Source: Acorus gramineus (Eukaryota; Streptophyta; Magnoliopsida; Acorales; Acoraceae). Taken from it: a DNA stretch of 64,000 bases. Shown piece by piece: positions 1-16,100 of this stretch; the stretch's first letter is position 1, and each line of letters begins with the position of its first letter. Both the position numbers and the translations under genes were made by a program. Below the pieces are notes generated by a model, which was not told where the DNA came from, ran no database searches, and saw nothing but the letters and a program-made list of their open reading frames with translations. The stretch spans positions 18,224,895 to 18,288,894 of the forward strand of contig CM060853.1 in assembly GCA_030737835.1 (NCBI GenBank), in the 5' to 3' direction.

Positions 1-80
1 AAATGGTTGGAGAATTTTCACTTAGCTGCATGTAATTTGAGGTAATTATGCCATGACAGAAGAACTGGAAAATCCCATAC

Positions 81-3000
81 CTCTGAACGCTGCATATTCC
101 GTGCCAATGCAAAACTTGCAACTAGAACTGCCACATACTTGTAAGACAGAGCAGAGAAATCTTTTCCTGAAACCCATTTTGTATCGGACGATTGCAGGCA
201 CTCCATCCACGCAGCTCCCATGGCTTCAGAGACATTCCACCTCTTTGCACGCTCTAGATCACTGAGACTCCTCCGTTGAGCAGATGTTGCCATCGCCACA
301 GCACTGAGGCCTCGTCCAGAGCCAATCTTGGCATTTCGTTCAAGATCTCGAGCAGCAGCCAAGGCAGCAGCCTTTGCAGCAGCTTTGTCCTTTGGGACAG
401 GAGGAGACTTGTTAGGTTTGTCAGGAAGCTTCTGGAAGCTTGCAAAATTGTACAGTCTTGCTTTTTTCCTCTCAAGAAATGATCCATCATGTCTCAGAGG
501 TGTATTTTTTGTAGGTGCCGCTGTTTCACTACCTCCTGCACCTGCAGCAATCATTGCCAATGCCATTGCAGCAGGAGGAGAAGCAAAAGCTGCGGCCCAC
601 CCAGGGGATATCATGGAGAGGGCCGCCTGAATCAAAGTTTACAGAATGTCAGTTTCTCATGCTATGATAAATAAGTGGGCATGAAATTAACAAAGAAAAT
701 TTTGTTAAGTAGAGGAGAAACAGCATGGTCAATTTAATGTAAGTGCATAATTTCAGGTGTCCACATAATGCAAGAGACATGGGAAACATGAAATTTAAGC
801 GTAAAGAAAAAAACAACAATAAAACTCAGTTATTATTCCTATATAATGTGGTAGATAGAATTCATTAATAGAAGAGGGAGTGAGCCAAGTTTTAATTAGC
901 CAGTGAGCACCACCTATCTCCATACTTGAGGAAGGGATTCAAATCTGGCCCTTGAAAATATACCTCTGGAGGGAGATCATTCTCTTTTATTTCTTGTGCT
1001 TTGAAAATGATCTTAACATAATGCAACACTGATAAGCTGCTTATTAAACTAAGAACAAAGCATAATTCTAGAGAAAAGGACAAAACAATTTCAACTGCAT
1101 TCAATGTGAATTATATAAGCAAAGGTGTCAATGTTTTCTTGTTTTATATCACACGGTAATTTTTAGGAAATAAGGGTGGATGTCCACCACATTTCATAAA
1201 AGTGGAAGAACATCCAAGTTAAAGAGGAACAATCTCTCCTCTACAACTTAGTTCCTTTACAGAAACCATCTCACCTCCGAAAAAGTAGAGAGCAACTCGT
1301 AGGAACAACTACGACCAAAGATTATTAAAAATTTGTGGTAGATTCCAAAAAATCATAAAACAATTGAAAAAAGAAAAATAGAGTCAACAGACCCAACAGT
1401 ATAGGAGACTTCTACTGTTGCATTCCCTCCCCCAACCCAGCTAGACCATCACACAACTACTACTAGGCTATCCCCCTGAAATATCCCAGCTGAGGTCCCT
1501 GCACAGTGCCTAGTCCAGTCCCTGATGAATCTCACATAACCCTCCCAGATGTTCTCAAAATAGAGAGTCAACACCATGAAGGCCGCCTCGTTTCTGCACA
1601 TTAAGTCATCCAACATGTTGCCAGAATCAGGATCTGTGACACCTTAACATTTATGCACTGATACCCTTTCCTCCTCAGCCTTATCTCAGCTTCACATAGC
1701 TGCTGTGAGTTTGCAAATCCTGTGCCCAAACCCATAGCCTTGTCCAAACCTTCTCAAACCAGTTTAGATAATGGGTAAAGGAGACATACCATAGTCTCTT
1801 TCCCGTGTATGCATAAGGAGCACAAGGAAGCCTCCCCTTCCTTCCACTTTGCTCACCTTGGTCAGAACCCTTTATACACTAACCACATAAAACATTTCAA
1901 ACCATGGTTTTCAGGGCCTTCATGCACCCTTGCAAACTCAAAAGTATAATACTTTGAACACAAAATAAAAATATACTAATTATACTAAAATTTCAGAAAG
2001 TAGGCAGTGGTATAAACAGTTGCACAACCTGGATCTCAAAGAACAGAGCTTTATAAATCCTAATATACAATATATTATATCAGAAGTGATCAACATAATT
2101 TGATTATGATATCGCATAAGTTTAAAATGATAAGGAGAAAGGTAGTTGGAAAGCCACCTCCAGAGGCAAAGCATCAGCTGCTAATGCGCGATCATCCACG
2201 ATGAGAGGATTCAGACCTTCAGAGGAAGTAAGTTCATGTATACCAGCCAAAAGTGGACGCCAACGCCTAAGAATAGCAACAAATGGGGGTAAAATGGCCT
2301 CTAAATATTGTTTCCGGTGGGGCTTTCTATCCCTGCCAACAGCATGCCAGACCTGCAAAATGATACAATTCATCAAGGATCCATAAGAATTACAAGTAAT
2401 TGATGTGCTGAAAATGGCATGGGTGCATGTCAGTCGGATAAAATTTACAAAGTGGCAAGTTTGGATTCCTCAAATCCTGTACAATTCCTGATATGTCAAT
2501 GCTCTGACTTAGTATTACCTTAAAAAAAAAAAGTCTCCACTAGAGACACACTGTCCCAGGTGGGATTTGACCCAAACCTCATCTATGAACGTTGGTAGTG
2601 AACACCAGCAAGTAAAAGCTCGGTTTGCTTGATTTAGTATCATCTTAACTCTACGGCCATGTTCAGCAGTTATTCTCAAACGGCAGTCCTGGCCCACAAT
2701 TGATTGAGTACCAGAATGCATTGTGGGGCAGATAAAATATTTCTTGATGACACAGTCCTAAGACAGCATTTCAAAGATTTAATTCCACATCACAATGTCA
2801 AATGGACCATAATCCAGAATCGTTGATAACTTACTTCTGAATTATGGAGGAGGTCTCACTAATTTGTTTCTATTATAATGCTATATATTTTTTCACAATG
2901 ACAAAGATACCCACAAATAATTAAACAAAACATGTTATAGCATTCCATTTGAAAGGTGCACTTCCACCTCCTGGAAATTCATTGTGCCACCTGTGGCTAC

Positions 3001-6000
3001 CTTCCAGCCACATCCACATATGTGAGCTGTCTGATCCATTTTTATCTCAATCTCCTCTCCATCTCTAGATCTTGATTTTAATTTTTTTGGGTTTCTTGTT
3101 TAGATGAACATGTGTCAATATCTTGTTTATTCCCCATTTTAGCCTGACTGAATAGGCAGCATATGCATAGGCATGGCATAGCTGAGTTCTTTGGGACCAT
3201 TTGGAGAATCTATGCAACACCTAGCATTCTATGTCGTTCACAGATAGGAGTTTGTGTAATGAAAAACATTCTCCACAATCATCATTTTACGAACCTACAA
3301 TACGCTCTATGCCAAGCGACAAAAGAGTAGTACATCAGAATTCAGATTTTCATGAGAACATCAAATCTGACAAATAAAAAAGGATCCGAAAATTATATAG
3401 ATGTAAAATGGAACAAAACCCATCAGTGCAATACACTCTACGCCAAGTGACAAAAGAGTAGTACATCAGAATTCAGATTTTCATGAGATCAAATCTGACA
3501 AACAAAAAAAGGATCCGAAAATTATATAGATGTAAAATGGAACAAAACCCATCAGTACATAGCAAGGAAATGAATCACATGAGATGTTAAAAAAAAGTGT
3601 CTAGTTCACAAGAAGTACTAAAAAGAATATGCATACACAAGTCACTTAACACTAATTGTCAATCTTGGAACATAAGAAACTACACAAAGACAAGCTTGAC
3701 TTTACAAAATAATAGAACTGGTCCTGAAGACACAACAACTAACCTCAGCATAGAGAATGCATGATGCAACCAACACTCGCTGTCTCTTGGACTCAGAAAT
3801 AGGCATATTCAAAACAGGTGCAAGAACACTGCATGACCACAAGATTCATATCAATACTCTAGCACTCACCCAATGAGAATTGACGAAATAAACATACTGA
3901 TGGAAATCCAGAAGTATGTCATCCAATTTACAACTAATTTAAAAATTATTTGCATGTTCATCCCAATTTCATAATATGAAAAAAAATGAGAATAAAACAT
4001 ATAGGTAGACGTTTTTTTATGTTTTGCCACAGTTGCAAAGAAAAAAAATTAACAAGAACAACATTAACATGGGTCGGTTTTCCAATGGTTTAGGTTCTGT
4101 TAAAATCCATGCCTGGACTTGTACAAAGCAGAAGCATAGGGTTTAACCAATCACAATAGAGAACTCTGTTAGGAAAATTACAATACTGAGATTTGGGAGC
4201 AAGGGAGATACCTGCAACTATGACCCTGGCTCATACTCAAGGACAGAGATACATTAACAGTGTAACTATTTCTTGTCTACACCTGTGAGTGTCTGATGCC
4301 TCATTAGGATACAATACATCAGAATGGATTTCCAAAGTCCCGATATGAAGAAACGCAGCAAAGTAACAATATGTCTACTATTATTTTTCTTTTTTTTTCC
4401 AACCAATCAAAAAAAAAGAAACAATATTTCTACTATTATTGTTCATAGATACGTTGGACTTGAACCCAAAACCTCTTAATTGCGAGCACCTTTGTCAATC
4501 ACTGAGGTTGAGTACAAACTATTGCTACTATATATACACAAATAAATGCAAGAAAATTCCAAAAGAAAAGGGTGATGTGTGATATTTCAAAATACATCTT
4601 CTATAAAAAAATCTTTTTTTTTTGGTAAGTGAATCACAAAGAGTTCCTTCCATAAGTCTACTGAAAAGGAAAGCTGGCAGAGTAGCCACTGCATCCTCCA
4701 GCAGAACTATGAAAAAAATAAGTACTCATTATTTGTTAATCTCAATGTTCTCCTTCGCACATCCAATTAAGAACCAATATATTAGTAACCTTTTTTTATT
4801 TCACTATGAAAAGAACATGCATAATAAATCTCATCTAAAAGAGAACATCAGAAGAAGATGAATGGTTACCTCCAAAGCAACGTAGAACGATGTCTCCTCG
4901 ATGACAAGAGGTTATTCTCATCAATCGAAAGTGTGCTTCCAGCAGGCCAATGTAATGTCTCTGATATTCCATCGTTTGCACTTAAGTTTCTCATAAAAAT
5001 ATCATTTTCACCTCTATCTTCTTCCCTCATTGAAGCAAGTACCATTCGTAGCATACATAGAAATGGTTGATCACTATCCAACAATTGGTAAAGTGCAGTC
5101 ATTCCACCCATTCCAGTGCCAGATCCACCACCAATTCCTAGACCACCACCCAAGCCACTCTCATCTAACAACAATGCCTGTAGCATGGCAATGGATTTTT
5201 TAACTAATGGAAGTTCAATCCAGCATCCATTTGGATCCTTTTCCAAAGCAGAATCCCAAGATTCCCATCCACTGCCACCACCACTAAATATCATATTTTT
5301 TAATGGAAGACCAACTCCATACCACATCCGGCTTCTATACTTCCAGCCTTCAGCTAGATCTAAAGCACAACTACCATATGATGCAAAAGCACAACGAACG
5401 GATTCATAAGGCTCTGCTGCCGCTGCCGCAGTAAGACGTTCCATAATAGCTGCAGAAATTTGCCCATTTGCATCAGCCATGGATGCGAGAACCTGATTTA
5501 AAGATGATACAATAAGAGTTAACAACAAACCATTTTCATAAGAAAAAAATAAGTCTTTCAAATTAACAAATAGTTACAGCTCCAAGTTATGCCATGCAAG
5601 AAAAAGATTAAAAAACCAACATATAATATGCAAGACTTAAATGCATTTGCAGGGTAAATAGCATGTTTAAAATAAATAACATGTCAATAGCATATTTGAA
5701 CAAGAAAGTAAATATTAATTGAATACCAATTAGTAAATCCTTATATGTTCCTTGAAAAAAAATCTGAGAGGTAATGTTATACATATTTTTATATACGGAA
5801 TAGTCACGGCTATACAGTAACTGCTTTTGTTTTTCATCCCAGTTTAGAATGCAAAGCAACTTTATATGCTCTCAAGCATACCAGAACAACAGAACATAAA
5901 CATCACACTTCATTAACATAATTGAGAATATAATGAGATAAGTTCAGGTATTAACCACATTTTTATCTTTTAAAAGAATTTCTTAGTAGGCCTTGAATAT

Positions 6001-9000
6001 TCAAAGTTCATAAATAAGTGGTTGATTTAACATTAATAAACTTTTTTTTTTTTTATCAATTGAAGATCCTTGTACAAGATTGATTCATTCTTCCGCTCAA
6101 CTATTTCCATTTAGAGCCAATAGCCACACACTAAATCTCTTTAAAAAAAAAAAGCCACAAACTAAATTCATGATTCAGCAACATTTAGCTCAATTCATCA
6201 CCCCAAAGCATGCAGTTTATTAATAAAGTTGCTGAAGGTGCTCAAGTTAATGATTGGAGCCAACATTATTTGCGCAAAAACACTTTCAAATTTCTATGAT
6301 TTCGTATGCTTCTTGGAGGGCTCTGATTAGCCCCCTGGAGGCAATGGAGTGCAAATCATAAAACACAGTTGGCAGACATTGAACCAGGAGATCATTGCAA
6401 AATTATTTTAGAAAAGACAAATGGTTAATAATTAGAAATGCAATGAAGTAGTTTATACATACATCAAGTGAGAGTCCTCCTGAATCACCAGACAACGACA
6501 ACTGCTTAAGGCCCACAGCTTCTGAAGTTTCCCCAGAGGTTGTGCCTATGGAATTTGAACGACTAACACTGGACAAAGTTACATTACTAGGAGATTCAGT
6601 GTCTCCTAGGGAATGTGAAGCACTGTATAGCTGACTTTGTAACCGTAAATGATCTTCTACTATCATTAAAATAACAATTGCATTCTCGGCCAAGGCCACA
6701 GAAAGCTGGGCGGCATTTTCTGCTTCAGCTTTTGCATGTTCTGGTGACAAGCCCTCAGCTGCAACACCAGCAGCTGCCGCTGCAATAACTTGAGTCTGCT
6801 GCAAAAGATTTACTGGATGTAGACATTATCTTATATAACTATCAACAACAAAAACCTACAAAATACTCAACCAACCAATGTAATACAAATAAATTTGAGT
6901 AGCTTACTGCAAGAGATTTGACAAAAAATGAAATGAATTTCAGAAACAGAAGAAAATGAACTACCTGTCAATGTGTAACTACAAATTTCTAAGACATGTT
7001 CAAACCTAGAAACAAAGAGGTATATAAATCCTAATGCATATGTTAACAAATGCATAATAGAGCCCATTGAGTGTGGGCTCTTCAGCTAAAGGCGAGTTTG
7101 TTCCCCATAGGTCTCGAGTTTGAATTCCCCAGGCTAACCTGGTGCACATGGTTCATGGGCTGTTCTGCGCACCCGAGGTTTTCCCAACTCTCGTTAGGGT
7201 TCCTGTGTCGTACACGCACGTGTGTTGTGTGTGTGCAACAAACAACAAACTAAATTTCTTGTAGCCAATCTGTAAGGTCTACTGATACTATAACAGAGTG
7301 ACAATATAACAACCACAAGAAAAAATTATGTATCAGTGATGACCTCCACAAATGAATGCAAACATACACAAAGTCAACAAAAGAGATAATAGAAGAATAA
7401 AAAACAATTAGAATTCTAGACCTAGGAATTTTTGCAAATAGCCAAGAACATTTTTGGTCAACTACCGATGAAGCATTCGTATAGAACGTTGACCACATTT
7501 TCCTTTTTCACTGCATAATTGCTTTAACCACAGTTAACCCATGTATAAGCAACATAAATTTGATTTTTAGAATTACACGACAAACATTGTTGATTTTCAG
7601 TACTGACCTGAGAACTTCACAACAACACGTAATCTTAATAACTTTCTAGTCATTTCTTCAAAAGTCAAGTTGGATTCATGTCTTCTTTCTTTGGGTCTTT
7701 TCTCATAGTGGTTTTGCAGGATATCCTTTAATTTCATTTAAATATTGTTTGCTTTTGTTTTCCCACTTGTGTATTTAATTAGAATAGCCTGCATTTTACA
7801 TATTTCTGTGTTAGACTTCTAGTTGTTGTATTGAAGCTGCTTGCACTTCAAAGTGAAGTTTTTTTTTTGTTTTTTTTTTCCAAAATGATTCTCTCTCTGT
7901 TCTTTCCCTTCCTCCAATTGGTTTTACTTCCAACCAAACTTATATCTAGAAGATATATTTCTCAATTCTGACCAAGTGACCATCCAAACAATAAGATCCA
8001 TCTTCCATGGACAAACAAGCAGTCCTATAAATTGTGTGTCCACATCAAGAAATGGAAACACCTCATTAACACAATCCAAAATAATCTTTAGTTATGTTGT
8101 CTAATGTCAGATTTCATATTTGAATTCTAATTTACTTAAAACAATCAAATTGGGGCTTTTACTGATACATTACCCCTGCCAGTGAGCCCCTCCCCAAAAA
8201 AATATATTGGCCCCTACTCAAAGTCACCTTCCAGCACTAAAGAACATCCAAAATATGCTCAACAAGGCCGGCCTTGGCAGCAGGATCTGTCCCATTCCAT
8301 GTAGACAATTAACAACTCCCTGGAATCTGACACGGTCCCCCTCCCACGTATCTACTTGCCTATCCCAACTCCTTGCAGAGAATGGATTCCACTTCATCCT
8401 CAACATCTACCCCTTTATTAGCCTTTATTGGAATGAGCACTTCCCACAGAGTACATTTCCTTCAATGACAAGGAACAGATGTAGCAGTGATTGCGGAGGC
8501 CAAATCAGTGGGGAGGACAGACACGGGGGAGGTGGAAGCGAAATGGGTGAGGCAATTATTTAATTATTTGACATTTGTAGATTTACGAGCATTTCAGATA
8601 TGTTTCATTTCTGTTAACTTCATTAGTGAAGTCTTCAAAATAATTCCTGCCAACATTTAAATAGAGGTAGCAGGTTCGGAAGACAAATGCGGTCAAAAGA
8701 ATAAGGGAGAAAATCAATTTCCTGAAATTGACAATGAAAGGTAATTGCATACTTGCATGTACAAGCACATAACATTCTCAAATATCACATTAATGCATTA
8801 CAAAAATTATATTTATTTTCAACATTAAAAGAAAAAAAATTACCTGGACCTGAAGTTCCCTGGCAGCAAAATCTAGCAAATCACCCAAAAGTCTTCTCTT
8901 GAAAACAGGCAACGACTCCTCACGTCTTCAAACATGAAAGAAAAGCACAGAAAAATATGTCAAAAGGAATAGAAGTAATTAGATGATCACTTAATATGCT

Positions 9001-10079
9001 ATAGGATTAACAGTAAGCATTCCAAATAAGATATTCTGATAAAAATTAAAACCAATAAATGAAGCACACGAATACATATTGTTCAGATCACCATCAAACA
9101 TATGTTGCACAAGTGGTAAGCTGATCGCATATACAATTTGTGCTGTCACATTTTACATGTGGTGCAAATCCATCAGACTCATATTTCAATTGGTTGATCT
9201 TTGGAGTTCTTCAATGGAACACATATTGGACAACTAGGATGTACATGTCAGGGCCAAAATGGGGACCATGGAAACCGATGTCCAACCTGGGAATGATACA
9301 TGGGTCTGCAGTGAGAAAGAGAGATGAGAATGACATTGACATGTGATCCCCCACCCCCAACCTGGCGCAGGAACCCAACATGGAAAGTAGAAAATTTAGG
9401 ACAAAGAAACATGGAAAGTAGAAAATTTAGGACAAAGAAATTCAATGAACCCCCCACCCCCAATGCATTCAGTCTAATATGTACTCACAATTCGGATTCC
9501 AGCTATGCCTAAACTTTGTCTTTCACAACCTTATCCCTGGAGATGCATGTTGCGTGAAATTTATTTGATGGCCATCCATAAGTACGAGTGGAATGGAACG
9601 GCTATCGTAAACAATAAGTTAGCTATGACTGCTGAAGCACTTACTTTCTCTCACTCCTCTTGTGTAATAAAATGGAAAAGTCACCCTTTCAGCAGGGACT
9701 CCAGCTGACCACTCCCTCAAAGATTTTTTAGGTGTTTTGGTCTTTTCTTCCTCTTCACATGATAGTAATATTAGAGTTTATCCCCCAAAAGAAAAATAAA
9801 ATAAATAAATAAACTAACCACGTACATTGGACTCGGTGACGACTTTTTCTTACCTGGCTGCTTTGTCACATAACGAGTCACATGTGATAACTAGTCAGAT
9901 CGTGTCTCAGAATATCAGCATTATATGCATGAGAGTAACCACATGGTAGAACTATCAGGACTGCCATTCTTTGCAAGAGATATAAAACCAGAAAAACCAG
10001 AATGCGAAAGAGAAGAAGAGCCCAGTGAGAAAAGGGCTTTAGATGAAGAAGCAGGGAATTCTGCCTCAGCTTACTGGTG

Positions 10080-10110
<31 letters not shown>

Positions 10111-13100
10111 TTTTGGTGAAAGATGGTAGGTATGAACCCTGATTTTATTAATAATCAAAGCAAATGCCCAAAGAAAATACAGATCAGTGAACCACAGCCC
10201 AGAGGGCTACAAAAAGCCACGGTAGAGGAGGCCTCAACATACTGGTTAATTCTAATGAGAAGTAGAAAATAAAGACGGTTCACCTGCAAGTTATCCATTG
10301 TGCTTCATTTCACATATTGTGATAATGATAAGTCGATAACAGCAAATATTTCATTTGAGAAGTTTGTTTCGGAATATGCTATGTGGACAAGGTCAATATA
10401 AGATCTCAGTAATATAGTCCATAATTGGCATATGCATTATCCATCAACTGATACAGAAACGAAACAACAAAAAAATATCCCAACAAAATTGGATTAAACA
10501 ACCTGAAGACCATGGAAAAGGTTTATCCACTACTGTAAAATTACGCAATCAGTTGTAGCAAAACCCCCATCCCAAAGAAAATAAAGAAAAGAAAAGGAAA
10601 GGATACCTTCAAAACCACAAATTTCAGTACAAAATCATCCTTCTAGTGAGTTTTCATGTGTTTGCTCACTACCTTCATACAATTATTATTAGGTCATCAC
10701 ACATCTTTGTAACATCATTGATGATAATTAACTTACCCCTTTCTCATAGTGCATTTACTAGCATATCCAAACAACCAAGATAATGCTTGTGTGATAAAAA
10801 GCAAAAGCAAACAATGCTCACAACGGGTAACATACTGTACTTTCAGTTGAATGAATTTTCTAGATGAGCTTTTACATTGGAGAGAAATCAATATGTAAAT
10901 GGATATTTCAATATTTAAAGGAAAATGATTGTAGTAGATATAGTACCGAATTCGTTGATCCCCAACACTGGATCCCCCAACCATTGACAGCCATTCAGCA
11001 CAATGAATTGTAGCTTCCACGTCCTGTGAAGGGAACAAGAATCAGATAATTGAATATAGGAAAATCAAAGCATAATAATCTTCGTTATCTGACAAGTGAG
11101 AAGACAGCTTATACTTCAAATTGATGAGAAAGTCAAACCAAGGATGTAAGAAGACAGCATAAACTAAAAGAAAAAAGGCAAAGGAAAAACCCATCCTCTG
11201 ATGAAAGCGGACAGCATAAAATAACAAAAAAAAAAAAAAAACCTTCAGTTCCTGATTAAGAGGAACAAGCAAAGCAGATAAGTATAGCAAATCAATGAAC
11301 AAGCAAATACCAGGACAAAAGAAATGGAAAAACAAACAAAGGTAATATATATGTGACAGTGGAAATCAGTGTTAAAAAATCCCAAGTTTTATTAGTTAAG
11401 ACAGTCTCCATAAAGAAGGTGAGTCGACATCCTCAAGAAATTCAGCCAATTCTCCAGCAAGAAAGTGTAGCACAAAAGAACATTGTTGACCATGTTACAT
11501 ATATAATTTACTTTCTCAAGTTCAAAGGCTATCCTGCTCCACTCATTACAGATAACAGATAACATAACTACCATGATTCACGAATATGCTCAACCAAACC
11601 ACCAAGATTAAATACACTTGTAGTTAGGACACATAATGATGCCTGGATACAGTATCAGCACACACAAAATGGAATGTCATGTTTGTGGATTTCTAACAAA
11701 TACTAAAGCATCTAACATTATAAAAATAAAAAATAAAAATTTAAAAAGTACAACGTGAATGATCAAGCCATGTCTGTGTGCCTCTGTATTAAGAAATCTA
11801 GTCATCCTGCGTCCATACAAATCGGTGCAATCTACTTGCACCTAAGAGAACCTAAGCTACAAAACAGTGTCTGTAGATGGTGCATGAACATGTTTGATTA
11901 TCTAGGACCCAATTTTGTAGATGATCATGTAACACCAGTCAATGGGGTATTCACAACAAGTACTTGTAATAGAATGGAAAAGGAACTCATCAAACATCTT
12001 CTCAGGACTAGGAATAACAAAATTTAGTTTTACTGGAGAACACAATCAAGAAAATGACCTTAACTGATAACCCAAGGTATTAAAATAAATTAAACAAAAC
12101 CATAGATATTTACAATTATAAAACTAAACTATTCCTCATAAATTAAGTTATCATACATATATTAAAGATTCACCACATCTGTGTCATTCTATAAATTCAT
12201 TAAAGATTCACCACATCTGTGTCATTCTATAAATTCATGTAAAATTCACATTAAGTTGTTAGTGTATGCACACAGCCAGAAATTATACATATCGCTATAT
12301 TAGCAATCAGATATAATGCAAAGCATAAAAGGCTCAATTCAACATGATACTAAATATTTTACACTTCCCCAAGTCCACTCAATCATGAACAATAGTATAA
12401 TTTTACACATTTTATTAAAAAATCGTTAAAATAACTAAGAATCAAGATTCCCTGCTTTGGTAAATTATGCAGTCATCTAAAAATATTTGGTAAAAATCAA
12501 GACTAAAATTTAGCTAATCAAGTGAAACAGAGTGCATCACAAGACTTTCAATAACAGTGATCCAGAGAAGGGAAACAATGGCCTTTCTGAAAATATTTGA
12601 GTCCACATAAGAGAAAGAACAAATAAGTATAAAACATGTTAAGCTAAAACTAACCTTCCATCCATCTTTCTGTCGCATTGAATGCTCTAAAATGATTATC
12701 AGAAAGTTGTGGATGAGATCTTCTATGTCTCCAATGCCCACACCATTTGATAATTTGCTTGACCCTATCTGTGCAAACAAATGGCCTAATGAAAAGAACT
12801 GAGAAATCTATAGCTTGCCTTAGGATGTATAAGAATGTGCCATCACTCAGAAGAAAACCTTGTTCTTATGAAAATGACAGCACCACGGCCACCACCAGCA
12901 TAATGGTTAAAGGTATCTCAAAAACTCAATCACGCATAGGTTTCAAAAAAAAATGACAGAAAATTTATTCAAATTATAATTACCTCATAATTAGATATAA
13001 GAACCTCCAATATCCATTCTGGCCATTCTTCCATGGAAGTTAAACTGCTTCTATTTTCCGGATGACTGCAAGCCAAAAACAGAAGATCCTGAAATCATAT

Positions 13101-16100
13101 AGAGAAAAAAAACATTTCAGGTAAATTAAAGCAAACAAGAAACAGGATTTTCATCAAAGAAAAATATACCAAAGCAAGAAAGAGGTTATGAATAGAAACT
13201 TATTTCTTATCACAAGAAAGCTGGGATTTGAGGACATCACCTTTAGAATATTTGATTTAAACTTAAAAATTAATTTTTTTACTAAAAATGCAATTACAAG
13301 TTTTGTTGGAGCACCAAAACTCCTAAACAAAATATCCACAAACGCATTATCAATAGATGAGTTAAGCCGCTGCATTTTGATTTTTTCAACATCTTCTAAT
13401 ATCAGAAAAATTACAATTCTGAGTAACTTTACAAGTGTTAGTTCAATTAGTGTCAAGTTAAGACAAATCCTAGATTATTTACATCCTATCTCAAAAAAGA
13501 GTAAAACTCTGTACCACCCCCTACACTGAATATTTCCACATGTTATCTAACGTATTCCAAAAGGCCATTATAAATATCATTCATATAATTCACAAGTCCT
13601 TGTGGATAACTTCTCTTCAGAATCCATTTTACAGCATTTGTTAAAAGTCCTAAAAATTGGTTTCATCCTCATCAATTGGCTATGAATTTATTCAATTGAA
13701 ACAATTCAAGAATGCAACAACTTGTTCTAGTAAAAATTTTCAAAAATGGTTAGTACCTAAAACATGAAAAGGAAAAGATGTAGACCGACAGAAGGCTGCT
13801 TCAGTTAACAGCCATCATCATGTTTGTCTATGTAAAATATTTGAAGGAACTTCCATTTATCTAACTTGATTCCTTTGATCCGCATGAGTTACTTCTAAGC
13901 ATCCATAGAAGATATGCATCCTCTGCCTAGTTCAAACATTGAGGATCCAAACTCTTATGATATTAAATCTATAGCAATTAATTTTGAAATTACAAAACAT
14001 ACAAGCCTGCTGGGGGGATTGTAACTGAGGAGTAGAGTGGTGCTTTACATGTATCCTCCGGGGGCGGGATCAATGTAGTTGCCTCTTCTACAGTAACCTA
14101 GCCCGGAAGTTCTATTTTGCCTTTTGTTTTGTAGCTTGCTTTTGTATTTGGGCATTCTGTTCATTTTAATAAAATTGAGGAAGGATGCCTACCATATTCA
14201 TAAAAGAAATAAATAAATAAATTATACTCACACATGTATGGACCATAAAGCTGATTTGAATTATGGTTTCTATTGGAAGAGAGAGAAACGTAGACATTTT
14301 CCCACGATATATTAAGAAAATCATGGTAAATTTTTCTTTTTTTTGGTGAGGAATGATAGGAACAATCTTTTTAGGTAAAAAGATGCCCCCATGCAAAGAA
14401 GGAGACAATTTCTGTACAAAATAAGGTGAGAGGAGGAAAGAAAAGAGAGAGAAATTGGAAAAGGAGAAGGTACAGAAGTTTCTCAGGGCCACCGCCACCC
14501 AATCAGTAGAAGAGATGATCACTAGATCAAGTGATGGTCGACCCCGATCAATCGTGGTTAAAAGCAGCTATGCTTTAAAGCATCAAACTAGAATGCACTA
14601 TAAAGATGTTGAAATATACCTGTATAGCTCGAACCTGGAAAGCCCTAGATGCATGTGGAAGTGAACGGAGGAGTACCAATAAAAGTTGAATGTGTTCGAA
14701 CCGGTGGCCAGAATCGTAAATGTTTAGTCCATCATCTGTTGAAGAAGCATTAATCTGAAACAAAAATTAAATTCAACATTTCAGCAATTCATGAGCTCTT
14801 CTAACACAGAGAGGATCAATGAAACATTTTAAAGACACATTCAAATGTAGCTTTTATAGAGACAATAGAAAAGGAATGATTATAAGTCTTAAGAGTCTAC
14901 AATCAAGACATACAATAACCTGCACGAGTGCAGAAAAGCTGTAAAAGGATCTGAGAAGGTTAATAAGAGCACAAAAATAAGGTGGATTTTTTTATAGTGC
15001 CTGATGGTGCAGCATATTTGATCTTGGTTGGCTGATGCTACTGACAGTGGATTTTACTACTTTAGAGGGTCTGTGGTTAGCTGGGAGGAGGATGAGGCAG
15101 ATGGGTGACAGAAGTGTGAAAGCAAAGATAACTCAATCGTTTGTTCTGGCAGTGGTGTGGCTCTTTGGTTGATGCGTAACAACATTATCTTCATGGGGTC
15201 GGTGTTCTATGTGGACAATATTTGAGAGTCGGTTAAGTTCATCAAAGATTGGGGTAGATTTTGTGCAGGTGCATCTATTGTTTTATACTCGGGGGGTCAT
15301 ATTGTAATTGAGGAATAGCATTGTCTTAAGGATAGGGGGCCCAGTTTGTGGCTACAGCAGATTTTTCTTCTACAACCCCTAGACCAGGGTGAATGTATGG
15401 GGAGTTTTGTTTTTTTCATTCCATGCTTTTGTACTTGAGCATTCTTTTCTCTTTAATAAAATGGGGGTAGGATGCCTACTTTTTTCCTATATATATATAT
15501 ATATATATAAAAACACAAAAATGATTTCCATTGATAAAATGGTTTTCCAGCACCTAGTCAAGAAAAATTAAAAGAAATATTCAGAAGACAATGGAAAACC
15601 AATAAAAATACACTTTGAAATGGAAAAACTTAGTAAACATTGTATGTTCTCCATGTCAAACGATATCCTCACTCCTAATATTCTACTCTCATAATAGGAA
15701 GAGATTCCCTAATTTTTTTTGTGAGATCCTATTATAAATGTCTTAAGAAGTGCTCTTCTAGAGAGCTCAAATTGATGATTACGAAATATAGCTCCAAATT
15801 TTTTTCTTTCTGAAAATAATAGCTCCAGACTGATGTTTATGAAGAATCTCATAGGCAATGAGATTTAAAAAGGCGCATATGTAGGGATAATATGTGTCAT
15901 TCATGTCATTTATTTAGATTGTCTGGTAAAACTAATAAATTAATAATTATAATCAAGGTGATTAAAAAAAAAGCCATACCGCTGCACCCAACAACGTTGT
16001 GTATACATTAGCAGTCATAAGCCTTTGTGGCGCCGCTTGAAATGCTTTTTGTAAAGCAAAAAGAAGCAGAGAAATCTTATCTTCAAACATGGTACCCCCT

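Noticed and set aside
4440-4500. tRNA gene on the minus strand
   Set aside because: A and B boxes are present, but acceptor and anticodon stems do not close. It fits a SINE head better.
11755-12027. 90-codon plus-strand frame in BCHC2 intron 6
   Set aside because: No recognisable domain, composition like the flanking intron, and no supporting start or splice context.
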